The notes under the pieces: model-generated | Database searches by the model: none | What the model was told of the DNA's origin: nothing | What the model saw: the letters and a program-made list of their open reading frames with translations, nothing else | NCBI RefSeq assembly: GCF_000687555.1 | Contig: NZ_JHWJ01000007.1 | Coordinates: 124,001-188,000 of the forward strand | Origin: [Clostridium] aerotolerans DSM 5434 | GTDB lineage: Bacteria; Bacillota; Clostridia; Lachnospirales; Lachnospiraceae | Length of the DNA: 64,000 bases | Direction of reading: 5' to 3' | Program-made: the position numbers and the translations under genes | Shown here: in pieces, positions 34,741 through 44,306 of the stretch | How positions within the stretch are numbered: position 1 is the stretch's first letter | How the letters are laid out: the number at the start of each line of letters is the position of its first letter

Positions 34741-36042
34741 TTATGACTGGTATTCCCAGCCAGTCCGTTTCATCTCTGTATAGGCAAGAAGGAATGGTCC
34801 CACTCCTTTTGCATCATCCTTAACAATCGGTTCTGACATATAGTAATCAAAGGTTCCGTTTCTTCTGTCCTTTCCGCCAAGTCCTGCTACAAGACAAATT
34901 CCACCAAGGCTCATATTGCCTTTTTCCAGATTTAAGTACTTGTCACAGATACCAAGAAAGGCTTTCTTTCCGTACTGGGCGTAATCTGCTGGAAGGTATC
35001 CAAGACGTACCCCTTTTAAAATAGCATAGGAGAATATTGCACTTCCGCTGGTCTCCAGATAATTCTTATCCATGCCGCCTAAATTTACCACCTGGTACCA
35101 CATGCCGCTTTCATCCTGGTATTTCAGCATGGCATCAATCAAGCCTACAAATGCCTCTTTCATCCCATTCACTTCCTGAATATCTGATGGGTCCGCCTTA
35201 TCCATGGTATCAAGAAGAGCCATGGAATACCAGCCAAGAGCCCTCAGCCAGAAATTCTGAGAGAGGCCAGTGACCTTATCACACCAGAACATCTCACGCT
35301 CTGCATCATAGGCATGGTAATAAAGACCGGTTTCTGTATCCTTCATAAATTGCTTCACATTGGAAAACTGGCTGTAAATGTCATTGCAATTCTTTTTATC
35401 GTGAAATCTTGTTTCATATTCCATATAAAATGGCTGGCACATATAAAGACCGTCAAGCCATACCTGATTCGGATAAATGTTTTTATGCCAGAAGTTACCT
35501 TCTTTTGTTCTTGGCATCATTCCAATCTGGCTGTAAATCAAATCGATTGCTTTTCTGTATTTCTCCTTACCGGTCAGATCGTAAAGCTCAAACAAAGTTT
35601 TTCCGGCATTGATATTGTCGATGTTCAATTCCTCCACATCGTAGCCGTCAATGGTGCCGTCTTCTCTTACCCGGTGATCAATAAAAGCATCCGCAAACTC
35701 AAAATATCTGGAATCCTTTGTTATGGCATACATTTCTAAAATAGCCTTAATCATGCAGCCGTCAATGTAATTCCAACCTGACTTTTCTCCGGAAAGGAGT
35801 TTCTCAATGTTCCAGGCCGGGCAGTCCGGCGTACTTTTTTCCATCAGCTCATTGATGTACATCTCAATTGCATCCACGCTCGTATTCCTCACTTTGCTAT
35901 TTGTGTTGTTGGTTTTGATCCATTTACAAGCTGTTTCGGTTTCTGATTCTGCCATACCTCTCCCCGGATGTATTCCATCTTCCACATAGGTAAGGAGCAT
36001 GTTCAACCCCATAGTCCCCATCTGGACGATACTGCGTTCCAC
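34741..36042 (-). CDS. Glycoside hydrolase family 105, unsaturated rhamnogalacturonyl/glucuronyl hydrolase
   Basis: A 433-residue GH105 enzyme, which hydrates the double bond of unsaturated galacturonyl residues made by pectate or rhamnogalacturonan lyases and releases 5-keto-4-deoxyuronate. The (alpha/alpha)6-barrel landmarks are GWNYIDGCMIKAILEMY, NIDNINAGKTLFELY, VWLDGLYMCQPFYMEYETRF (Asp197 is the expected catalytic acid) and LRALGWYSMALLDTMD. No signal peptide, so cytoplasmic. The start codon is GTG at 36042 with a weak ribosome site; a later in-frame ATG (Met8) is an alternative. A LacI-type operator is about 210 bp upstream. Confidence 0.92.
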   Translation of the reverse strand: MERSIVQMGTMGLNMLLTYVEDGIHPGRGMAESETETACKWIKTNNTNSKVRNTSVDAIEMYINELMEKSTPDCPAWNIEKLLSGEKSGWNYIDGCMIKAILEMYAITKDSRYFEFADAFIDHRVREDGTIDGYDVEELNIDNINAGKTLFELYDLTGKEKYRKAIDLIYSQIGMMPRTKEGNFWHKNIYPNQVWLDGLYMCQPFYMEYETRFHDKKNCNDIYSQFSNVKQFMKDTETGLYYHAYDAEREMFWCDKVTGLSQNFWLRALGWYSMALLDTMDKADPSDIQEVNGMKEAFVGLIDAMLKYQDESGMWYQVVNLGGMDKNYLETSGSAIFSYAILKGVRLGYLPADYAQYGKKAFLGICDKYLNLEKGNMSLGGICLVAGLGGKDRRNGTFDYYMSEPIVKDDAKGVGPFLLAYTEMKRTGWEYQS

Positions 36043-36249
36043 CGTGGTCAGCTTTCTATCAGCATAACTGGAAATAACTAAGTTGTCAAACCCTGTTCAT
36101 GAAATATCCCTTTGAAACCTCACTCTCCCCTCCTTACCATATGGGGCGCTTGTCTTGGTTTTTTAGTTGTTTTTCATAATAAATATTTTCTTTTTTATTC
36201 AATTTTCACCTTTCATCTTTTCTATCTTCTGGTAATATAAATGAAGAGT

Positions 36250-36261
36250 GTAAGCACTTAC
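36250..36261. promoter_or_regulatory. LacI-type operator GTAAGCACTTAC
   Basis: A fourth copy of the operator, with perfect TGTAAG/CTTACA arms and an asymmetric CA centre. It lies in the 398-bp gap between the leftward GH105 gene and the rightward esterase gene, and a candidate leftward -10 box TATATT is at 36233-36238, so it could control the GH105 gene. Confidence 0.6.
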
Positions 36262-36289
36262 ACAACATATGGATTCATTTTTAGCTATA

Positions 36290-36318
36290 TTGACAGTTCT
36301 AACCGAATCTATTAAATT
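36290..36318 (+). promoter_or_regulatory. Putative promoter of the esterase gene
   Basis: A perfect -35 TTGACA (36290-36295), a 17-nt spacer and TAAATT (36313-36318) point toward the esterase gene at 36441, giving a leader of about 115 nt. The -10 match is only moderate. The rest of the 36043-36440 gap holds AT-rich sequence and no credible gene. Confidence 0.5.
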
Positions 36319-36440
36319 TGTGCTTTCGATATGGATATTAGAACAAAGAAACAACCAGTCATTGTACGGTAACATATTAAAATGAGGTGTACAAGGTAGA
36401 AATTCTGACAGGAACATAAAGAAAGGAACAAAAAACAATC

Positions 36441-37277
36441 ATGAAACAATTTACAAAAAAGATATTCATTTCACAGGAGCAGGCAGGCCTTAAAAAGTCT
36501 GGAGCTCCGGCAAGTCTTGACGCTTATATCCTTGATTCCATATCAGTATGCATGGACCGAAAACGACCGGCGGTTATCATCTGCCCGGGCGGCGGTTATT
36601 GCCATCTATCGGACCGTGAAGGAGAACCTATAGCCATGCAGTTCTTAGGGATGGGATACCATACGTTTATTCTTCATTATAGTCTTGCTCCAGACGGCTT
36701 TCCCTATCCTCAGATGGAGCTGGCTATGGCTGTAGCCATGGTCCGTTCCCTTGCCTCAGAGTATCCCATTGACTCTGAAAAGATTGTGGTAACCGGGTTT
36801 TCTGCAGGCGGACACTTGGCATGCAGCCTTGGAGCATTCTGGAATCAGTCATTCTTATATGATTCTCTTGGTCTGAGTCCAGATGACATCCGTCCAGATG
36901 GTCTGATTCTGGCTTATCCCGTAATATCCGCAGGGCCCTGCTGTCATTCCGGCTCCTTCCAGAATTTGTTAGGGGAAAGAGCAGAGGATGAAACGATCCG
37001 GAGGCTGGTTTCTTTGGAGCATCAGGTAGGTTCCCACACACCAAAGACATTTATCTGGCATACTTCCACGGATGATGCAGTACCAGTAAAAAACAGTTAT
37101 CTTCTGGCAGATGCTCTGACAGAACATGGGGTAAATGTGGAAATGCACATATATCCCACCGGCTGCCATGGGTTATCTCTTGCGAACCAGGAAGTCTCAG
37201 ATGTAGATGGGAAACACATCGTGCCTCAGTGCCAAAACTGGATCTCTCTGGCTCATACATGGATGGAAAATCTATAA
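36441..37277 (+). CDS. Carbohydrate esterase, alpha/beta hydrolase fold (acetyl/feruloyl esterase-like)
   Basis: A 278-residue hydrolase of the BD-FAE/acetyl-xylan-esterase-like group. CPGGGYCHLSDREGEPIA is the oxyanion-hole region, VTGFSAGGHLACSLG holds the nucleophile Ser, WHTSTDDAVPVKNSY the Asp and YPTGCHGLSLAN the His. There is no signal peptide, so it probably removes acetyl or similar esters from imported pectin oligosaccharides. It is divergent from GH105 and shares an operator-bearing intergenic region. Confidence 0.85.
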   Translation: MKQFTKKIFISQEQAGLKKSGAPASLDAYILDSISVCMDRKRPAVIICPGGGYCHLSDREGEPIAMQFLGMGYHTFILHYSLAPDGFPYPQMELAMAVAMVRSLASEYPIDSEKIVVTGFSAGGHLACSLGAFWNQSFLYDSLGLSPDDIRPDGLILAYPVISAGPCCHSGSFQNLLGERAEDETIRRLVSLEHQVGSHTPKTFIWHTSTDDAVPVKNSYLLADALTEHGVNVEMHIYPTGCHGLSLANQEVSDVDGKHIVPQCQNWISLAHTWMENL

Positions 37278-37348
37278 CAGGAGGAAAGACTGGGACAAAA
37301 TTGTTTTGTTGTGTGCATTGATGCAAAATTATTACATATAACAACAAA

Positions 37349-37396
37349 ATACCCCTATATAGGATTTTTAGATTTCTTTGTCCTATATAGGGGTAT
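37349..37396. terminator. Strong bidirectional terminator hairpin
   Basis: A perfect 16-bp stem ATACCCCTATATAGGA (37349-37364) / TCCTATATAGGGGTAT (37381-37396) with a 16-nt loop lies between the convergent esterase and pfkA genes. T-rich runs follow on both strands (CGTTTT rightward, TTTTGTTGTT leftward). Confidence 0.82.
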
Positions 37397-37474
37397 CGTT
37401 TTATGGATTAATCGTACCTCTGAAACTATCTTATATGAGCTATCTTGCAATTAACTAATATATTTATGTTCTCC

Positions 37475-38488
<1,014 letters not shown>

Positions 38489-38509
38489 TCAATACGTACA
38501 CGTTGTATT

Positions 38510-41500
38510 CTAATTCATTTTGCCAATCTTTTCAAGTTTTTTTTCCACAACTTTGACATTTTTTTCACCAAGTTTCTTGGCTAAATGACGAATCAGCTCT
38601 TCATCGGCATTGACATTGCGATTGCTTGGAAGAACCTTTTTTGCCCGTTCCTTTTCCAGATAGATGATAACAGAATCATTACCCTCTGATTCCTTTAATT
38701 CTTCTAAAATCTCCCGTTCACTGCCTGCATAAGCCTCTTTATCCGGAAATTTCAGCCAAAGCTCCTTGGGAAGAACTGCAAAGGGAATCACCCGCTCGCA
38801 GACCAGCTTTCCTACAGGATCATCTCCAATGGATACTCTTCCCTGAATAAATACTTTAGATTCTTCTATAAAAACGTCCCGCTTGCTTTCATAGTCTTTG
38901 GGAAATACAATTACTTCCACGGACCCAAGAAGATCTTCCAGAGTAATAAAAGCCATCATTTTGTTGTTTCTTGTAGTTTTTACTGTTTTCCCGGTAATCA
39001 TTCCTCCGATGGTCACATAAGAACCGTCCTGTACCTTTGCGGCTCCGATTTCCTCATCTACGATAAAATCATTGGTGACCGCGGTGATGTTGTTTCTCCA
39101 GGTCTCCTCATAGGCTTCCATGGGATGACCGCTTAAGTAAATTCCAAGGGTCTCCTTTTCAAATGCCAGGATATCCTCTTTGATAAACTCTCCCACGTCC
39201 GGGAATGTAATCTGGTAGTGGGTCTTTTCCTCTTCTCCTGCAAAATCAAAAAGAGTCATCTGGCCTTCCATGGTATTTTTACGTTCCTTGCTCCTTTGAT
39301 CTAAAAGCTCGGGCGCGATCAAAAGCTTCTGCTTTCTTGTCCCGGGAAGAGTATCAAGGGCTCCTGATTTAATGAAGTTTTCCAGGGTCCGTTTGTTGAC
39401 TTCCTTGTTGCTCATGCGATCAATAAAATCTTCCATGTCATGGAACACCCCATTTTGCTGGCGCTCCTGGACAATAAGTTCCACCACAGATCGTCCCACG
39501 CTTTTGATGGCTGAAAGGCCGTAGCGAATGGAACCCCCTGACACAGAGAATCCGCTATCTCCCTCATTAATATCAGGGGGAAGAATCTGAATGCCCATCT
39601 GTCTGCAGTTTAAAATATATTCCGATACCTTTGTTACATTATCCATAACAGAGGTAAGTAAAGCTGCCATAAACTCCTGAGGATAATAATATTTTAAATA
39701 AGCTGTCTGATAGGAAACCACTGCATAAGCGGCTGCATGGGATTTGTTAAAGGCATATTTGGCAAAATCGATCATCTCATCGTAGATGCGATTCGCCACT
39801 TTTTCATCAATTCCATTAGCTATACAGCCGGTAACTCCTTCCTCCGGATTACCATAAACAAAGTTCTGGCGCTCCTTTTCCATGACGTATGTCTTCTTCT
39901 TTGACATGGCTCTGCGGACAAGATCGCTTCGGCCCATGGTGTAACCAGCCAGATCCCGCACGATCTGCATAACCTGTTCCTGATATACGATACAGCCGTG
40001 AGTCGGCCTTAAGATAGGCTCAAGCTGGGGACAGTCAAAGGTGATGGAGGCCCTGTCATTCTTCCCTTTTAAGTATTTGGGGATAAAGTCCATAGGACCT
40101 GGACGATACAGGGAGATTCCGGCTATGATGTCCTCCAGGCTTTCTGGCTTCAGCTCCTTCATAAAGCTCTTCATACCAGAACTCTCCAGCTGGAACACGC
40201 CTTCGTCTTTTCCGGTACCAATGGAATTTAAAACAGCCTTATCATCATAATCAATACGGTCCATATCAATGACCATATCTCTGTTTTTCTCTACTTCTGC
40301 AACTGCCTTCTGGATAACGGTAAGGGTACGAAGTCCCAGGAAGTCCATCTTTAACAGTCCCAGTTCTTCCAGAGTCGTCATGGTAAACTGGGTGGTGATG
40401 GTTCCGTCCGCTGCTCTTGATAAGGGAACGTATTCATCCACTGAATTCTTACTGATTACCACTCCTGCTGCATGCATAGAGGTATGCCTTGGCAGCCCCT
40501 CCAGACGCATAGACATATCGATCAAGTATTTGACCTCTGAGTCCTCGTTATAGGCACTACGAAGGTCAGGGCTTTGTTTTAAGGCCTTCTCAAGAGTCAT
40601 GCCAAGATCACCCGGGATCATCTTCGCGATGGCGTCACAGCGGGCATAAGGCATGTCAAGCACCCTTCCAACGTCACGGACCACACCCTTTGCTGCCAGG
40701 GTACCAAAGGTCACGATCTGAACTACCTGATCCTTGCCGTACTTCTCCACCACATAGTCAATGACTTCCTGCCGCCGTTCGAAGCAGAAGTCAATATCAA
40801 TATCAGGCATGGATACTCGTTCCGGGTTCAGGAAACGTTCAAACAGCAGGTTATAGCGTATGGGATCAATATTGGTAATGCCCAGACAGTAGGATACAAT
40901 ACTGCCGGCGGCAGACCCTCTTCCTGGCCCCACCATAATGTCCTGGGATCTGGCATAATGGATAAAGTCCCAAACGATTAAGAAGTAATCCACGTATCCC
41001 ATGGAGTGGATGACATCAAGCTCATAATCAAGTCTCTCCTTTAAGGTTCCATCATCCTCCGGATAATGCTGTTTAAAACCATCAAGGCACAGTTTATTTA
41101 AATAAGACCAGGAATCAAACCCTTCCGGCACCTCATATTTAGGAAGCTTGGTCACTCCAAACTCAATATCTACGTTACAACGGTCTGCAATTTTCTGAGT
41201 ATTGTCAACAGCCTGCGTGGCAAAGGAAAACAAGGTTCTCATCTCTTCCTCAGTCTTGCAATAGTACTGGCCGCCTTCATAGCGCATCCGGTTCTCATCT
41301 GCAACCTTTTTCCCCGTCTGAATGCATAAGAGGATATCGTGTGGTGCCTCATCTTCTGCATAGGTATAATGAATGTCATTGGTTGCCACCAGATCAATCC
41401 CGAGTTCCTGGCTCATGCGGACCAGTCCCTGATTGACGGTCTGCTGGGCCGGTATTCCATGATCCTGAAGCTCTAAAAAGAAGTTTCCTTTTCCAAATAT

Positions 41501-41992
41501 CTCTTGATAATGAAGGGCTGCCGCCTTTCCCTGATCGTAAAGACCACGGCTTATGTACCGCTGGACCTCGCCTGCCAGACATGCACTAAGAGCTATGATT
41601 CCCTCGTGATACTTCTCTAAAACCTCATAATCCACTCTTGGTTTATAATAAAATCCATCCACAAATCCCTTGGAAACAATCTTCATCAGGTTTTGATACC
41701 CTTGGTTGTTTTCCGCAAGAAGTACCAGATGGTAGTATCTGTCTTCTCCGCTGTTAACCTCCCGGTCAAATCTTGAACCGGAGGTCACATACACCTCACA
41801 CCCAATAATGGGCTTGATTTCGGCTTCTTTGGCTGCTCTGTAAAAATCGATCACACCATACATGACACCATGGTCTGTGATCGCTACACTGTCCATACCC
41901 AATTCCTTGACTCTGTGCACAAGCTCTTTGATTTTACTGGAACCATCCAAAAGACTGTATTCTGTATGGACGTGTAAATGCGTAAATGCCAT
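38510..41992 (-). CDS. dnaE: DNA polymerase III alpha subunit
   Basis: A 1160-residue replicative polymerase of the DnaE type. The N-terminal PHP domain begins HLHVHTEYSLLDGSSKI and has VAITDHGVMYG with its metal-binding His and Asp residues kept. The catalytic polymerase core includes VGPGRGSAAGSIVSYCLGI and MPDIDIDFCFERR, with the two active-site Asp. A helix-hairpin-helix region and an OB-fold domain (SYVTIGGMITGKTVKTTRNN) follow in the C-terminal third. Length is normal. The ATG follows AGTAGGAGA. Confidence 0.97.
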   Translation of the reverse strand: MAFTHLHVHTEYSLLDGSSKIKELVHRVKELGMDSVAITDHGVMYGVIDFYRAAKEAEIKPIIGCEVYVTSGSRFDREVNSGEDRYYHLVLLAENNQGYQNLMKIVSKGFVDGFYYKPRVDYEVLEKYHEGIIALSACLAGEVQRYISRGLYDQGKAAALHYQEIFGKGNFFLELQDHGIPAQQTVNQGLVRMSQELGIDLVATNDIHYTYAEDEAPHDILLCIQTGKKVADENRMRYEGGQYYCKTEEEMRTLFSFATQAVDNTQKIADRCNVDIEFGVTKLPKYEVPEGFDSWSYLNKLCLDGFKQHYPEDDGTLKERLDYELDVIHSMGYVDYFLIVWDFIHYARSQDIMVGPGRGSAAGSIVSYCLGITNIDPIRYNLLFERFLNPERVSMPDIDIDFCFERRQEVIDYVVEKYGKDQVVQIVTFGTLAAKGVVRDVGRVLDMPYARCDAIAKMIPGDLGMTLEKALKQSPDLRSAYNEDSEVKYLIDMSMRLEGLPRHTSMHAAGVVISKNSVDEYVPLSRAADGTITTQFTMTTLEELGLLKMDFLGLRTLTVIQKAVAEVEKNRDMVIDMDRIDYDDKAVLNSIGTGKDEGVFQLESSGMKSFMKELKPESLEDIIAGISLYRPGPMDFIPKYLKGKNDRASITFDCPQLEPILRPTHGCIVYQEQVMQIVRDLAGYTMGRSDLVRRAMSKKKTYVMEKERQNFVYGNPEEGVTGCIANGIDEKVANRIYDEMIDFAKYAFNKSHAAAYAVVSYQTAYLKYYYPQEFMAALLTSVMDNVTKVSEYILNCRQMGIQILPPDINEGDSGFSVSGGSIRYGLSAIKSVGRSVVELIVQERQQNGVFHDMEDFIDRMSNKEVNKRTLENFIKSGALDTLPGTRKQKLLIAPELLDQRSKERKNTMEGQMTLFDFAGEEEKTHYQITFPDVGEFIKEDILAFEKETLGIYLSGHPMEAYEETWRNNITAVTNDFIVDEEIGAAKVQDGSYVTIGGMITGKTVKTTRNNKMMAFITLEDLLGSVEVIVFPKDYESKRDVFIEESKVFIQGRVSIGDDPVGKLVCERVIPFAVLPKELWLKFPDKEAYAGSEREILEELKESEGNDSVIIYLEKERAKKVLPSNRNVNADEELIRHLAKKLGEKNVKVVEKKLEKIGKMN

Positions 41993-42082
41993 CTGTCGTA
42001 TCTCCTACTTTCCTTATTTCTTCTATTATAACACAAAGGGAGTCGCCCTGAAACATCTTATCCCAACTTTTCAAAAACAACA

Positions 42083-42125
42083 AGAGGCGGAGCTTCCATA
42101 CAGTTCTATGGAAATCTCCGCCTTA
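42083..42125 (-). terminator. Terminator after the HPr-like gene
   Basis: GAGGCGGAGCTTCCATA and TATGGAAATCTCCGCCTT pair over about 16 bp with a small bulge around 42101-42106; read leftward it is followed by a T-rich run (TCTTGTTGTTTTTG). It separates the whiA/HPr-like operon from dnaE. Confidence 0.7.
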
Positions 42126-42147
42126 TCATCTACCTATTATTTCAGAA

Positions 42148-42405
42148 TCACTCATGATTGCTTAAATACTTCTCAATCTCGGTAACAGCCTGTTCCTCAT
42201 CCGTACCTTCAGCTGTGACCGTAATCTGTTCCCCAGCCGCAAGACCAAGGGTCATCATACCCATAATGCTCTTTGCATTGACTCTTTTGGATTCGATCTC
42301 AACATAGATGTTGCTATCATACTGACTTGCAACCTGAACTAACATAGCTACCGGTCTGGCTTCTAAGCCTGATGCGAGTTCCACGGTGACTGTTCTTCTT
42401 ACCAT
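42148..42405 (-). CDS. HPr-like protein lacking the catalytic His (Crh-like)
   Basis: An 85-residue HPr-fold protein. The phosphotransfer motif, GLHARP in HPr, reads GLEARP here: Glu15 replaces His15, so it cannot take a phosphate from enzyme I. The HPr-kinase target is intact as Ser46 in NAKSIMG. This is the pattern of Bacillus Crh, which has Gln15, a cofactor of CcpA in catabolite repression. The position right after whiA matches the B. subtilis crh locus, and hprK is four genes upstream. Start at 42405 follows GAGGAGG; five upstream codons are dropped. Confidence 0.85.
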   Translation of the reverse strand: MVRRTVTVELASGLEARPVAMLVQVASQYDSNIYVEIESKRVNAKSIMGMMTLGLAAGEQITVTAEGTDEEQAVTEIEKYLSNHE

Positions 42406-42434
42406 AATTATCCTCCTCATTCCTATGAACGAAT

Positions 42435-43403
42435 CTATTCCATTCTGCTGCCCATACCTGCGCTGCGCAGACGTCCTGCCAGATCACAAAGTTTCCTCAG
42501 CCGGTGATTCACACCTGATTTTCCCACTGGTGGGTCAAGCGCTTCTCCAAGCTCCTTTAAGGTCGCTTCCGGTCTTTCAAGTCTCTCTCTGGCAATCTCC
42601 CTTAAATTGTCGGGAAGATTATCAAGTCCTATTGTATCTTTGATATACTCTATATCTTCTATCTGCTTAACCGCAGCGGATACCGTTTTGTTAATATTGG
42701 CAGTTTCGCAGTTTACCTGACGGTTTACGCTGTTACGCATGTCCTTTAAAATCCTGATATTCTCAAGCTCCATTAGGGTAACCGGGGCTTCCATCACATT
42801 TAAGATATCTACGATCTGGTTTCCCTCTTTGATATAGACTACGTAATAACGCTTTCTTTTTACAATTTTTGCTTCAAGGCCAAAGGTGGCAATGATATTC
42901 TTTAACTGCTCTGCTTTCTCTTCTGTTGCACAAACGATTTCAAAATGATAGAATTTCTCAGGATCGCTAATGGAACCTGAGGATAAAAAAGCTCCTCTGA
43001 TAAATGCTCTTCTACAGCAGGACTGCTGGATGACTACATTCTGTACTACATTTAAGTTTTCCCCAACTTCTCCGTTTTCATCAAGAAGCTTTACTGCATG
43101 CAAGACCCTAAGGGCATCCTCATGCTCCCGGATAGTAACGGTATACGTCCGGTTCTTATTCAAGTAAGCGTTTCTTCTAATAGAAACATCAGTACTTATA
43201 TTAAATGTTTTTTTCAATAATGTAAAGTACTTTCTTGCAACTGCTACATTTTCCGTATGAATTTTAATGGTGTATCTGTCTTCTTCGGATATGATTATTT
43301 TCCCGCAAAGACTGATAATAGCGGCCATCTCCGCAATCTGACAATGCCTTGCCGGACTGATCTGCCGGGAAAGCTCTTCTTTTAACTTGGAAGAAAATGA
43401 CAT
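42435..43403 (-). CDS. whiA: DNA-binding protein WhiA
   Basis: A 322-residue WhiA with an N-terminal LAGLIDADG homing-endonuclease-like fold (FIRGAFLSSGSISDPEKFYH at its core) and a C-terminal helix-turn-helix (LPDNLREIARERLERPEATL, then SGVNHRLRKLCDLA). In Firmicutes it affects cell division and chromosome segregation. It overlaps none of its neighbours but lies 2 nt after rapZ and 29 nt before the HPr-like gene. Confidence 0.96.
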   Translation of the reverse strand: MSFSSKLKEELSRQISPARHCQIAEMAAIISLCGKIIISEEDRYTIKIHTENVAVARKYFTLLKKTFNISTDVSIRRNAYLNKNRTYTVTIREHEDALRVLHAVKLLDENGEVGENLNVVQNVVIQQSCCRRAFIRGAFLSSGSISDPEKFYHFEIVCATEEKAEQLKNIIATFGLEAKIVKRKRYYVVYIKEGNQIVDILNVMEAPVTLMELENIRILKDMRNSVNRQVNCETANINKTVSAAVKQIEDIEYIKDTIGLDNLPDNLREIARERLERPEATLKELGEALDPPVGKSGVNHRLRKLCDLAGRLRSAGMGSRME

Positions 43404-43405
43404 GT

Positions 43406-44287
43406 CTAGCCCATCCTTTTCCGTATACTATCCTTATCAATATCTCTGTGCTCTATCTTAAGCCCAAATTCCTCACTGGGCTTAAGCCTGTCGTAGACTG
43501 CTTTTGCAATGGTTACGGAACGGTGCTTGCCTCCGGTACAGCCAATGGCTATTACCAACTGGTTTTTCCCTTCCTGCACATAATTGGGAATGAGGAAATC
43601 CAGCATATCATATAGCTTGTCCAAAAATACGTCAGCGGTTCCATGCTGCATGACATAGTCCCGCACAATCTTTTCTTCTCCGGTTTTGTGCCGAAGGTCT
43701 TCCACATAATAAGGATTAGGGAGAAATCTCACATCAAACACCAGGTCTGCGTCAGTAGGAATCCCATATTTAAAACCAAAGGAAAGCAGAGTAATGTATA
43801 GATTCCGGTAAGATTCATGGTTAACAAAAATCTTCTCCAGTTCCTGCCTCAATTCTTTTGTGAGAAGCTTGCTGGTATCTATAATATAATCTGCCTCTTC
43901 CTTTAAGAACGCCAGCTTCCCCCGCTCTTTTAAGATACCGCTGTCAATCCGTCCTCCTGCTGCCAGAGGGTGCGCCCTTCTGGTCTCCTTATACCGCTTG
44001 ATGAGTGTCTCATCACCAGCATCCAGGAAAAGGATCTCAAAGGGCACACGGTTTCTGGACCATTCATCAAAAATCCGATTCAGTACCGACAAATCCTCTC
44101 CGCTTCGGATATCAATTCCAAGAGCAGCATTGGGTATGCCGTCCGGATTATTAAGGGTCAGTTCCGCGAACTTTTCAATCAAAGGGATGGGAAGATTATC
44201 CACGCAGTAAAACCCCATGTCTTCCAACATCTTTAACGCCTGCGTCTTTCCTGCTCCAGACATGCCAGTTATTATTACAAGCCTCAC
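43406..44287 (-). CDS. rapZ: RNase adapter / nucleotide-binding protein RapZ (YvcJ)
   Basis: A 293-residue P-loop protein: LVIITGMSGAGKTQALKMLE carries Walker A, followed by the DMGFYCVDNLP block typical of RapZ/YvcJ, and a C-terminal domain with VAIGCTGGKHRSVTIA. It binds and hydrolyses nucleotides; in enteric bacteria it controls amino-sugar metabolism via sRNA decay, in Bacillus it affects competence. The start is GTG at 44287, after AAAGGAG. Confidence 0.95.
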   Translation of the reverse strand: MRLVIITGMSGAGKTQALKMLEDMGFYCVDNLPIPLIEKFAELTLNNPDGIPNAALGIDIRSGEDLSVLNRIFDEWSRNRVPFEILFLDAGDETLIKRYKETRRAHPLAAGGRIDSGILKERGKLAFLKEEADYIIDTSKLLTKELRQELEKIFVNHESYRNLYITLLSFGFKYGIPTDADLVFDVRFLPNPYYVEDLRHKTGEEKIVRDYVMQHGTADVFLDKLYDMLDFLIPNYVQEGKNQLVIAIGCTGGKHRSVTIAKAVYDRLKPSEEFGLKIEHRDIDKDSIRKRMG

Positions 44288-44306
44288 GTTGTTCTCCTTT
44301 GCACTG

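Noticed and set aside
15786-36261. The GTAAG..CTTAC sites as purely CcpA cre sites
   Set aside because: Two of the four lack the central CG that cre sites need, and all lie at genes of one pathway next to a LacI regulator; CcpA binding remains an additional possibility, not the main call.
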